From NCBI GenBank assembly GCA_000721375.1, contig JOGW01000014.1, forward strand, positions 62,001 through 126,000: DNA of 64,000 nt, in the 5' to 3' direction. Made by a program: the position numbers and the translations under genes. Source of the stretch: Streptomyces sp. NRRL B-3428 (GTDB lineage: Bacteria > Actinomycetota > Actinomycetes > Streptomycetales > Streptomycetaceae). Numbering within the stretch: position 1 is the stretch's first letter; each line of letters starts with the position of its first letter. Shown piece after piece: positions 55,204 to 64,000 of this stretch. Below the pieces are notes generated by a model that saw nothing but the letters and a program-made list of their open reading frames with translations, made no database searches and was not told the DNA's origin.

Positions 55204-56475
55204 CTACTTCGCCTCGTTGGCCGCCTTGACCAGCGCGTCCTTGGTCACCGCGCCCGCGTAGACCTTGCCGTCGTCGGTCATCAGGACGTTGATCAGGCGG
55301 GTCTTGAAGACCGTGCCCTCACCGAACTTCCCACTGACCTTGTCGCCGAACGAGTCGAGCAGGCCGGACATCCCGGCGGGCATGTCCTCGCCCTTGTCGC
55401 CGGCCGCCGGCACTCCCTCGCCGCCGGTGTCGAAGGTGGCGACGGCGGCCCAGCCCTCGCCGATGACGTTCATGCCGCCGAAGTCGCCCTCGCCGGGCTT
55501 GCCGCCCTTGTCGAGCTCCTTCTCCAGATCCTTCAGGTCCTTCTCGACGTCCTTCGGGAGCTCACCCTTGGGTGCGTCCTTGAGTGCGTCCTTCTCCAGC
55601 TCGTCCGCCTCGGTGATCTTGGCGCCCTTCGGCGCCGCGAAGTTCGAGGCCGCCGGCTTCGAGAAGTCGATGTTGGTGAAGCCCGCGTCGATCACCGGCT
55701 TTCCGCCGTCGGTCGAGTTGAGCGCGAACTTCAGGGGTACGTACGTGTCCGCGTCCACGTCGATCGTGACCGAGCTGATCGTGGAGCCGGACTGCTTGGG
55801 CTCCAGCTTCAGCTGGTACGCGTTTCGGCCCGCGATCCGCGAAGTGCCGTCGACGGTGACCTTGGTCGTCGGGTCCACCGCCTTGAGCGCCTGCTCGGCC
55901 AGCTCACTGGGGGTCATGGCCGGGTCGGCCTCGTGGCTCGCGCCCGAGTCGGCCTTCGAGTGGACGGCTTCCTTGGAGGCGCTGTCGTACGCCCAGACGT
56001 CGTCGCCGTTGTGGATCAGGCTGAACTCCGAGCCCTTGCCGAGCATCGTGAGCTTCTGCCTGTCGGGGCCGTCGACGGCGACCTTGAGGTTGTGGCTGCC
56101 GGTGACGAGTTCGAGCAGTTTGCTCTGCGGGTCGGCGGCGCCGCCCTTGCCGCCCTTGCCACCGCCGCCGGCCAGATCGCCGAGGTCGGCGAGACCTGCG
56201 AAGGAAGGAAGACCCAGGTCGGTGCTGATCTTCACGTTGCCGGAGAGCTGCTCGGTGTCCGACGCGGCGATCTTCTCGATGAGCTCCTGCGCGCTGAGCT
56301 TGGGCAGGTCCGGGTCGCCCGAGCCGGCGAACGCCGGCACCAGGCCGATGGTCGCCGCCGCGACGCCGGCCACGGCGATGGGCACGATGTACCGTGCGGC
56401 CTTGCGCCGGCCGGCCCGCAGGTCGTCGGCCTCGTCGCGGACGGGGGCCGGTTCGTAAGGTGCGTTCGGTGCCAT
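55204..56475 (-). CDS. Membrane-anchored LolA-like/DUF2092 protein
   Basis: 423 residues from ATG 56475 with GGAGGTAAGG upstream. The N-terminus has about 28 polar residues, then one transmembrane helix YIVPIAVAGVAAATIGLVPAFA (about 29-50). The rest is extracellular: LSAQELIEKIAASDTEQLSGNVKIS begins a LolA-type fold, with SGNVKISTDLGLPSF, GRNAYQLKLEPKQSGSTISSVTIDVD and YVPLKFALN. A Gly/Lys-rich loop (GDLAGGGGKGGKGG) and a charged segment rich in Lys/Asp/Glu (KDVEKDLKDLEKELDKGG) interrupt it. Probably senses or carries lipids, or links to sigma-factor regulation as seen in related proteins; unproven. Confidence 0.82.
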   Translation of the reverse strand: MAPNAPYEPAPVRDEADDLRAGRRKAARYIVPIAVAGVAAATIGLVPAFAGSGDPDLPKLSAQELIEKIAASDTEQLSGNVKISTDLGLPSFAGLADLGDLAGGGGKGGKGGAADPQSKLLELVTGSHNLKVAVDGPDRQKLTMLGKGSEFSLIHNGDDVWAYDSASKEAVHSKADSGASHEADPAMTPSELAEQALKAVDPTTKVTVDGTSRIAGRNAYQLKLEPKQSGSTISSVTIDVDADTYVPLKFALNSTDGGKPVIDAGFTNIDFSKPAASNFAAPKGAKITEADELEKDALKDAPKGELPKDVEKDLKDLEKELDKGGKPGEGDFGGMNVIGEGWAAVATFDTGGEGVPAAGDKGEDMPAGMSGLLDSFGDKVSGKFGEGTVFKTRLINVLMTDDGKVYAGAVTKDALVKAANEAK

Positions 56476-56609
56476 GTCTGCCTTACCTCCGTGGTGCGGC
56501 GCTGTTTTCGCTTCGTCGTCTTGTTCCTCCTCCATACGACCAAATCGGTCGGCTCCGGGCGTCAGCCCCCGGACTCAACTCTGTGTACTGCTCTGGGATG
56601 ACATAAGGG

Positions 56610-56646
56610 GGTGGCGCACCCCTCCACCCGTAGGGGATGCGCCACC
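56610..56646 (-). terminator. Terminator of the CHRD/DUF3455 gene
   Basis: GGTGGCGCA/TGCGCCACC (56610-56618, 56638-56646) with inner CCCCT/AGGGG, 37 bp past the stop. Confidence 0.82.
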
Positions 56647-56683
56647 TGAGCGTGCGTGATCGGTTCCGGCCTGATGTGCGGAG

Positions 56684-57715
56684 TCAGTCCTGGATGAAGA
56701 CGTAATCCGCCTTGTACGGGACCCCGACGATGTCGCCCTGTTCGCAGGAGCCGGCCGGGGCCACGCCGCCCACCGTGTTGAGGCGGAGGATCTCGGCGGT
56801 GTTCGCGAGCAGGCCGTGGCGCTTGCCGATCTGCTCGGCGTCGAGGTCGAGTTCGGGGATGTTGGTCTCGCCGTTCGGGGTCCTGGCGATCAGCTTCGCC
56901 TTGACCGCGCTGCCGTCCTTGGCGATCCACTGCGGCGTACCGGAGTTGGGTGCCACGAAGGAGTGCCGGATATGGCCGGCGAGCACCGCGCGGACATCGC
57001 GCTGCTGGAACGAGAGCTTGCCGTCCTCGCCGGCCTTGCACTCGTAGATCTGCTCACCCTCGACCACCGAGGCCTGGAAGTTGTCGAGCGCTCGCCGGAA
57101 GTCGAACGGGTCGGTGACCTTGTGCAGTTGACCGCGGACCGCGCCGCCGGGGAACTCCGCGGTGTGCAGGTTCGCGTAGAAGCTGCCCGGGTCGGACTTG
57201 AGGGCGTCGAGCAGCGCCTGGTCCTCGACGGTGACCGTGCCGGTGGCGCGGTGGCCCTTCGCGTACGGGAGCAGCTCGGTGAAGTCGACCTTGATGCCGC
57301 CGTTGACACCCTTGGCGCCCTGGTGGATGTGGAGGGCGGTCGGCTTGGCGGTGCCCCGCCACTTCACGGCGAAGGAGACCTTGTCGCCGCTGACCCGCAC
57401 GAACTGAAGCGCCGCGCCGTCCTTGTCGCCGACGGCCTTGCCCTCGTTGTTCGGTACCTCGTTGGCGCCGTTCAGGCTCGCGGCGAGGATGGTGCCCTTG
57501 CCCGAGGTCAGACCCGGGCCGGCGCCCTGTCCCCCATGGCCCTTGCCGTGCTGGACGCCCACTGCCGCCGAACCCGCTGTGTCCAGGCCCCCGTTGGAGC
57601 CGCTGTCCGCGACGGCCGGCAGGACCGCGGCGGCCACCGCGGCGGCCGCGACGGCGGCTGCGGAACCGATGAGGATCGGACGGCGACGGCTGGTGAATCC
57701 ACTCGCAATACCCAT
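56684..57715 (-). CDS. Secreted protein with CHRD and DUF3455 domains
   Basis: 343 residues from ATG 57715. Signal peptide RRRPILIGSAAAVAAAAVAAAVLPAVADS. CHRD domain at about 75-200: ILAASLNGANEVPNN, TALHIHQGAKGVNGGI, and FYANLHTAEFPGGAVRGQLHK. DUF3455 domain at about 210-343: GEQIYECKAGEDGKLSF, LAGHIRHSFVAPNSGTPQWIAKDGSAVKAKL, LRLNTVGGVAPAGSCEQG, YKADYVFIQD. Both domains are extracellular beta-rich modules of unknown biochemical role. The combination in one protein is neat but may be common in actinobacteria. Monocistronic. Confidence 0.87.
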   Translation of the reverse strand: MGIASGFTSRRRPILIGSAAAVAAAAVAAAVLPAVADSGSNGGLDTAGSAAVGVQHGKGHGGQGAGPGLTSGKGTILAASLNGANEVPNNEGKAVGDKDGAALQFVRVSGDKVSFAVKWRGTAKPTALHIHQGAKGVNGGIKVDFTELLPYAKGHRATGTVTVEDQALLDALKSDPGSFYANLHTAEFPGGAVRGQLHKVTDPFDFRRALDNFQASVVEGEQIYECKAGEDGKLSFQQRDVRAVLAGHIRHSFVAPNSGTPQWIAKDGSAVKAKLIARTPNGETNIPELDLDAEQIGKRHGLLANTAEILRLNTVGGVAPAGSCEQGDIVGVPYKADYVFIQD

Positions 57716-57845
57716 GACCGGAAATCTCCCCGTATACCGGCTGACACCCCCTGCGTCAGCTTCTGGGCATGAGTACGGAACGATTCCTGGCTTGGACTCA
57801 ATCCAAAGATGTGACCTGCGTCACAGACGGTCGAGCGGAGCGGAC

Positions 57846-58856
57846 TCAGCCCGCCCGGTGCACCACCGCGTCGCACAGCTCCATCAGCGAGGCCTTGGCA
57901 TCGCACTCCGGGAGCGGGGCGAGGGCCGCGCGGGCGTCCTCGGCATAGCGCACGGTGTCGCGGCGGGCCTGCTCGAGCGCGGGGTGCACACGGAGGCGGG
58001 CCAGCGCCTCGGCGTGCCGGGCGTCGTCGGTGAGGTCGCTGTCGAGCAGCGCGCACAGGGCGACGTCCTCGGGGCGGCCGTACTGCTCGGCCTGGGCGCG
58101 CAGATGCAGGACGGGCAGGGTCGGGATGCCCTCGCGCAGGTCGGTGCCGGGGGTCTTGCCCGACTCGTGGGAGTCGGAGGCGATGTCGAGCACGTCGTCG
58201 GCGAGCTGGAAGGCGACGCCGAGCCGCTCGCCGTACTGCGTGAGCACATCCACGACCGTCTCGTCCGCGCCGGACATCATCGCGCCGAAGCGGCAGGCGA
58301 CGGCGACCAGGGAGCCGGTCTTGCCGCTGAGCACGTCGAGGTAGTGGTCGATCGGACCGCGGCCGTCGCGCGGGCCCGCGGTCTCCAGGATCTGGCCGGT
58401 GACCAGGCGCTCGAAGGCCTCGGCCTGGATCCGCACGGCCTCGGGGCCGAGGTCGGCCAGGGTGTGCGAGGCGCGCGCGAAGAGGAAGTCGCCGGTGAGG
58501 ACCGCGACGGAGTTGCCCCAGCGGGTGTTGGCGCTCGGGACCCCGCGACGGACATCCGCCTCGTCCATCACGTCGTCGTGGTAGAGCGTCGCGAGATGGG
58601 TGAGTTCGACGACGACGGCCGAGGGCACGACACCCGGCGCGTACGGGTCGCCGAACTGCGCGGCCAGCATGACGAGCAGCGGCCGGAAACGCTTGCCCCC
58701 GGCGCGTACGAGATGCTGCGCGGCCTCCGTGATGAACGGGACCTCGCTCTTGGTGGCCTCGAGGAGCCCCTCCTCGACAGCAGCCAACCCGGCCTGGACA
58801 TCGGCTTCGAGGGCCTGGTCCCGCACGCTCAGCCCGAACGGCCCGACGACGGTCAC
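57846..58856 (-). CDS. Long-chain trans-polyprenyl diphosphate synthase
   Basis: Makes the side chain of menaquinone by head-to-tail condensation of IPP. 336 residues from GTG 58856. First Asp-rich motif DDVMDEAD (about 94-101) with upstream GGKRFRPLLVMLAAQ, second motif FQLADDVLDIASD (about 220). The residues before the first motif (ATLYHDD, with small Ala/Leu rather than bulky aromatics) fit C40-C50 products. Position close to nuo genes agrees with quinone supply, though clustering may be fortuitous. Confidence 0.92.
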   Translation of the reverse strand: MTVVGPFGLSVRDQALEADVQAGLAAVEEGLLEATKSEVPFITEAAQHLVRAGGKRFRPLLVMLAAQFGDPYAPGVVPSAVVVELTHLATLYHDDVMDEADVRRGVPSANTRWGNSVAVLTGDFLFARASHTLADLGPEAVRIQAEAFERLVTGQILETAGPRDGRGPIDHYLDVLSGKTGSLVAVACRFGAMMSGADETVVDVLTQYGERLGVAFQLADDVLDIASDSHESGKTPGTDLREGIPTLPVLHLRAQAEQYGRPEDVALCALLDSDLTDDARHAEALARLRVHPALEQARRDTVRYAEDARAALAPLPECDAKASLMELCDAVVHRAG

Positions 58857-59061
58857 GAGGGGGTCTCCTGTCTGCTGATGAGTTACGAGGACGGTCGGGT
58901 ACCGCTCACACGGTCGATGACACGGTTTGTCGATGTGTCGCTGCCCTCACTCAAGTCAGCGTATCCGGTCGCGTTTCGATCACAGCGAGCGCCTGCCCGG
59001 TCGCAAGCGACTCAGGCCAGGCTGTTGCGGGCCCTGAGCGGACGTTGAGACGACCTTGGGG

Positions 59062-59101
59062 CGAAAGGCCCGAAGTAAAGGGGAAGTAAGGCCGCCTTTC
59101 G
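59062..59101 (-). terminator. Hairpin downstream of the HAD gene
   Basis: CGAAAGG (59062-59068) pairs with CCTTTCG (59095-59101); long loop with two GAAGTAA direct repeats. Weak candidate terminator. Confidence 0.45.
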
Positions 59102-59103
59102 GT

Positions 59104-59152
59104 TCCCTTCGACCTCACGCGAAGATCGAATCCCTTCGGCCTCACGAGAAGA
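59104..59152 (-). repeat. 27-bp tandem duplication across the HAD gene stop codon
   Basis: Cores 59104-59125 and 59131-59152 match at 20 of 22 bases with period 27. The TGA of the gene (59142-59144) is in the second; the first carries the same TGA in frame (LFS-stop, then IFA-stop). Confidence 0.85.
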
Positions 59153-59948
59153 GCCGTTCCAGCACGACGGCGATGCCGTCCTCCTCGTTGGACAGGGTGA
59201 TCTCGTCGGCCACGGCCTTGAGCTCCTCGTGGGCGTTCGCCATCGCCACGCCGTAGCCGCCCCAGCGGAACATCGGGATGTCGTTGGGCATATCACCGAA
59301 GGTGATGGTCGACTCCGGCGCGATGTCCATACGCTCGGCGGCGAGCGCCAGACCGGTCGCCTTGGTGACGCCGACGGGCTGCAGCTCGACCGTGCCGGGG
59401 CCGGCCATCGTCACGGTGACCAGGCCGTCCGCGGCGCGACGGGCCGCGGCGGCCAGCTCGTCGTCGGAGAGGGCGGCATGCCGCACCAGGACCTTGTTGA
59501 TCGGATACGACCACAGCTCGGCGCGGCTGCCCGCGCGCACGGCGGGGAGTGTGGGGTGCGGCGCCTCATAGCCCGGCTCCATGAGCATCAGGCCCTCTAT
59601 CCCGTCCTGATTCACCGCCGCGAAGACCTCGCCGACCTCGGCCTCGATCTTGCCGAGGGCCACATCGGCGATCTCGCGGTTCATGGTCAGGGAGCTGACC
59701 ATGACGTTCGACCCCGCGTCGTAGACCTGTGCGCCCTGTCCGCAGACCGCGAGCCCCCGGTAGTCGAGCTCCAGGAGCACATGACGCACCTGCGGCACGG
59801 GCCGTCCGGTGACGACGATATGCCGGGCGCCGGCCTCGGCCGCCCTGGTCAGCGCCGCGCGGGAGCGGGTGGAGATGGTGTCGCCGGACCTCAGCAGGGT
59901 GCCGTCGAGATCAGTGGCGATCAGGGCGTACGCGGGTGGTCGTGCCAT
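59142..59948 (-). CDS. HAD superfamily phosphatase, Cof type (IIB)
   Basis: 268 residues from ATG 59948 (MARPPAYALIATDLDGTLLRSGDTIS). Motif I DLDGTLL with both catalytic Asp, motif II VVTGRP, motif III Lys in VTKATGLALAAERM, motif IV GDMPNDIPMF. The C2B cap lies between motifs II and III. Probably dephosphorylates sugar phosphates or a cofactor intermediate. Divergent from the fumarylacetoacetase-like gene with a 167-bp spacer. Its 3' end is partly duplicated downstream. Confidence 0.92.
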   Translation of the reverse strand: MARPPAYALIATDLDGTLLRSGDTISTRSRAALTRAAEAGARHIVVTGRPVPQVRHVLLELDYRGLAVCGQGAQVYDAGSNVMVSSLTMNREIADVALGKIEAEVGEVFAAVNQDGIEGLMLMEPGYEAPHPTLPAVRAGSRAELWSYPINKVLVRHAALSDDELAAAARRAADGLVTVTMAGPGTVELQPVGVTKATGLALAAERMDIAPESTITFGDMPNDIPMFRWGGYGVAMANAHEELKAVADEITLSNEEDGIAVVLERLFS

Positions 59949-60115
59949 GGGTACAGGATACGGAGATACCAACAAACCACGGGAAAAAGGACTTTGGCTT
60001 ACGGGAGTCATCCTGCGCCCCGAAGATCACGGAGGTCCCGGGCGACACTGCCGCTGAGCCGCCTCGCGCTTGTACGGTGTGGCCAACCTGCACATGGAAA
60101 GCGAGGCAGCGTCCC

Positions 60116-61348
60116 ATGCCCGAGCCCACCCCGCTCGACCTTCCCGAGGGCGACCCCTTCGGCCCGCACAACCTGCCCTACGGCGTCTTCTCCACGCCCA
60201 CCCGGGCCGGCGAGCCGCTGCGCAGGGTCGGTGTCCGGCTCGGCGATCACGTCCTCGACGCGGGCGCGGCGGCGCACGCGCTGGGCTCGCCGTACGCCTC
60301 CCTGCTCGCCCAGCCGTCCCTGAACCCGCTGCTCGCCGCGGGCCGCCAGACCTGGCGCGACGTACGCCGCGCGCTGACCGCCTGGGTGACGGTCCCGGCG
60401 CACCGCGAGGTCGTGGCCCCCCTGCTGCACCCGCTCGACACGGTGGAACTCCACCTCCCCTTCGAGGTCGCGGACTACGTCGACTTCTATGCGAGCGAGC
60501 ACCACGCGACCAACCTGGGCCGGATGTTCCGCCCGGACGGCGACGCGCTGCTGCCCAACTGGAAGCACCTGCCCGTGGGTTACCACGGCCGGGCCGGCAC
60601 CGTCGTGGTCTCCGGCACCGATGTGGTCCGCCCGAGCGGGCAGCGCAAGGCGCCCACCGCCGCGGCGCCGAGCTTCGGGCCCTCGGTGAAGATGGACATC
60701 GAGGCCGAGATCGGCTTCGTGGTCGGCGCACCCTCGGCGATGGGTTCGCCGGTCGCCCTGTCCTCCTTCCGTGATCACGTCTTCGGCCTCTGCCTGCTCA
60801 ACGACTGGTCGGCCCGCGACATCCAGCCCTGGGAGTACGTGCCGCTCGGCCCGCATGTCGCGAAGTCCTTCGCCACGTCGGTGTCCGCCTGGGTCACCCC
60901 TCTTGAGGCCCTGGACACCGCTCGGGTCGCCCTGCCCGCGCGCGACGTACCGCTGCTGCCGTATCTGGACGACTCCGACGAGGAGGAGCCCGGCGGCTTC
61001 GATCTGCGCATCACGGTCAAGCTCAACGGAGAGGCGATCTCCGAGCCCCCGTTCTCCGGCATGTACTGGTCCCCCGCCCAGATGCTCGCCCATATGACGG
61101 TCGGTGGCGCGTCGCTGCGCACGGGCGATCTCTACGGCTCGGGCACGATCAGCGGTCCCGAACCGCACCAGCGCGGCTCCCTGATCGAGCTCACCTGGAA
61201 CGGCAGCCAGCCCCTTGAACTCCCTTCCGGCAAGCGCACGTTCCTCGAGGACGGCGACGAGGTGACCCTCACGGCCTGGGCGCCCGGGCCCGACGGGGTA
61301 CGGGTCGGTCTCGGCGAGGTCACCGGCCGGATCAAGCCCGCCGTCTGA
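60116..61348 (+). CDS. fahA: Fumarylacetoacetase
   Basis: Final enzyme of tyrosine/homogentisate catabolism, cleaving fumarylacetoacetate. 410 residues from ATG 60116 with GAGGCAG upstream. An SH3-like N-terminal domain precedes the FAH domain. Metal and active-site residues are visible: Asp in DYVDFYASEHHATNLG with catalytic His, Glu pair in KMDIEAEIGFVVG, Asp in GLCLLNDWSARDIQPWEY, and the FSGMYWSPAQMLAHMT stretch. The last codons (KPAV-stop) are part of a 27-bp tandem duplication. No homogentisate genes are adjacent. Confidence 0.94.
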   Translation: MPEPTPLDLPEGDPFGPHNLPYGVFSTPTRAGEPLRRVGVRLGDHVLDAGAAAHALGSPYASLLAQPSLNPLLAAGRQTWRDVRRALTAWVTVPAHREVVAPLLHPLDTVELHLPFEVADYVDFYASEHHATNLGRMFRPDGDALLPNWKHLPVGYHGRAGTVVVSGTDVVRPSGQRKAPTAAAPSFGPSVKMDIEAEIGFVVGAPSAMGSPVALSSFRDHVFGLCLLNDWSARDIQPWEYVPLGPHVAKSFATSVSAWVTPLEALDTARVALPARDVPLLPYLDDSDEEEPGGFDLRITVKLNGEAISEPPFSGMYWSPAQMLAHMTVGGASLRTGDLYGSGTISGPEPHQRGSLIELTWNGSQPLELPSGKRTFLEDGDEVTLTAWAPGPDGVRVGLGEVTGRIKPAV

Positions 61349-61386
61349 CCGGACGGGCATCGAGCCCCCGTCCGACCGGCCGGGCA
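61338..61386 (+). repeat. 27-bp tandem duplication across the fumarylacetoacetase stop codon
   Basis: 61338-61359 and 61365-61386 match at 19 of 22 bases with period 27. The TGA (61346-61348) in the first copy is CGA in the second. Confidence 0.78.
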
Positions 61387-61417
61387 GAAGAGACATCAGC
61401 AGGGCCCCGACGCCGGA

Positions 61418-63403
<1,986 letters not shown>

Positions 63404-63482
63404 CGTTTTGTCCCCCCGTGTGTCCTCGGCCGCGTTTCGACCACGTCCATCACGATAGGGGTCCGCGCGGACACTCCCGAAG

Positions 63483-63502
63483 TTATCCACAGGCCTGTGG
63501 AT
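63483..63502. promoter_or_regulatory. Perfect 18-bp palindrome made of two DnaA-box-like sites
   Basis: TTATCCACA at 63483-63491 and, on the other strand, GCATCCACA; together they form ATCCACAGG-CCTGTGGAT (63485-63502), 80 bp upstream of recQ. Confidence 0.6.
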
Positions 63503-63556
63503 GCAGCCGTCCGGGCCCGGCTGTTCCCTGCGCCCCCGGAGCCCACCCGAAACGCC

Positions 63557-63590
63557 GACCGCCCGGCACCCCAACGGGTACCGGGCGGTC
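63557..63590 (-). terminator. Terminator of the main nuo operon
   Basis: GACCGCCCGG/CCGGGCGGTC (63557-63566, 63581-63590) with an inner ACCC/GGGT stem, 16 bp past the nuoN stop. Confidence 0.88.
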
Positions 63591-63606
63591 GAGCGCACCC
63601 AGCAGC

Positions 63607-64000
63607 TCAGCGGACGAACACACCCGCCTGGTTCGCCAGGTCCAGGAAGTACTGCGGCGCCACACCCAGGACCAGCGTGACCGCCACACCGACCCCGATC
63701 GCCGTCATCGTCAACGGCGACGGAACCGCCACCGTCGGACCCTCGGGCTTGGGCTCGCTGAAGAACATCAGGACGATGACGCGGATGTAGAAGAACGCCG
63801 CGATCGCGGACGAGATCACACCGACCACGACCAGCGCACCGGCGCCACCCTCCGCTGCCGCCTTGAACACCGCGAACTTGCCCGCGAACCCGGAGGTCAG
63901 CGGAATGCCCGCGAAGGCAAGCAGGAAGACCGCGAAGACGGCCGCGACGAGCGGTGAACGACGGCCCAGACCCGCCCACTTGGACAGGTGGGTGGCCTCG
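63607..64000 (-). CDS. nuoN: NADH-quinone oxidoreductase subunit N, C-terminal part
   Basis: The minus-strand frame is open to the window edge and encodes the last 130 residues of a NuoN. It begins in SKWAGLGRRSPLVAAVFAVFLLAFAGIPLTSGFAGKFAVFKAA, followed by helices VVVGVISSAIAAFFYIRVIVLMFF and LTMTAIGVGVAVTLVLGVAPQYFLDL. It differs from the NuoN at 33364 (for example FFSEPKPEGP after the FYIR helix), so it belongs to a second complex I operon, probably the complete nuoA-N set. Start outside window. Confidence 0.95.
   Translation of the reverse strand, partial: EATHLSKWAGLGRRSPLVAAVFAVFLLAFAGIPLTSGFAGKFAVFKAAAEGGAGALVVVGVISSAIAAFFYIRVIVLMFFSEPKPEGPTVAVPSPLTMTAIGVGVAVTLVLGVAPQYFLDLANQAGVFVR

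Noticed and set aside
5405..56475. The two LolA-fold proteins (5405 and 55204) as recent paralogues
   Set aside because: Different membrane anchors (lipobox versus helix) and little sequence in common beyond the fold.

Overview
The window is chromosomal DNA of very high G+C content with strong third-position GC bias, frequent GTG/TTG starts and translationally coupled operons. Gene content and order (secE-nusG-rplK-rplA-lipoprotein-rplJ-rplL-rpoB, two MaoC dehydratase subunits, rpmG, a short second complex I operon, korAB, recQ) indicate a Streptomyces or very close relative. From memory it is colinear with the conserved core of Streptomyces coelicolor running from rpoB towards the main nuo operon. 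I see no prophage, insertion sequence, CRISPR array or biosynthetic gene cluster. The interest lies in regulatory sites, repeats and gene decay within core-like DNA.

Layout. 1-9.4 kb, minus strand: transcription and translation core (rpoB lacking only its last codons, rplL, rplJ with an attenuator-like leader, a LolA-fold lipoprotein, rplA, rplK, nusG, secE, tRNA-Trp). 9.6-20.4 kb: aminotransferase, adenosine deaminase-like enzyme, a TetR/oxidoreductase pair with four operators, a serine hydrolase, a TPR membrane protein, murB, a TetR-MFS efflux operon and a HadA/HadB-like dehydratase pair. 20.5-21 kb: rpmG, tRNA-Met, tRNA-Thr. 21.2-33.2 kb: mixed metabolic, membrane and regulatory genes, including a decayed DJ-1/PfpI gene, a GlxA-type regulator, tRNA-Tyr, YajQ and HtpX. 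33.4-43.1 kb: a ten-gene complex I operon (nuoA-B-C-H-I-J-K-L-M-N) without nuoD, E, F or G. 43.2-46.9 kb: two tandem paralogous sensor kinases and one NarL-type response regulator. 47.1-50.2 kb: 2-oxoacid:ferredoxin oxidoreductase korAB. 50.2-61.4 kb: HxlR/quinone reductase pair, RarD transporter, secreted and lipid-related proteins, polyprenyl diphosphate synthase, HAD phosphatase, fumarylacetoacetase. 61.4-64 kb: recQ and the 3' end of a second nuoN, probably the last gene of the full complex I operon.

How the genes work together. The nuo, korAB and polyprenyl synthase genes all concern low-potential electron transfer to menaquinone. The short complex I has no NADH-oxidising module, and a ferredoxin-reducing enzyme is encoded nearby, so ferredoxin-linked input is an attractive but unproven idea.

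The most unusual signal is a recurring architecture. At seven unrelated genes (stops near 13365, 22464, 23472, 26277, 44427, 59142 and 61348) the stop codon lies inside or at the edge of a short tandem repeat that continues past the gene. Every period is a multiple of three (18, 24, 24, 36, 18, 27 and 27 bp). An eighth gene, nuoC, has an in-frame 24-bp array just before its stop. This looks like repeated in-frame gain and loss of C-terminal tails, or suppressed readthrough tails, and deserves a genome-wide test.
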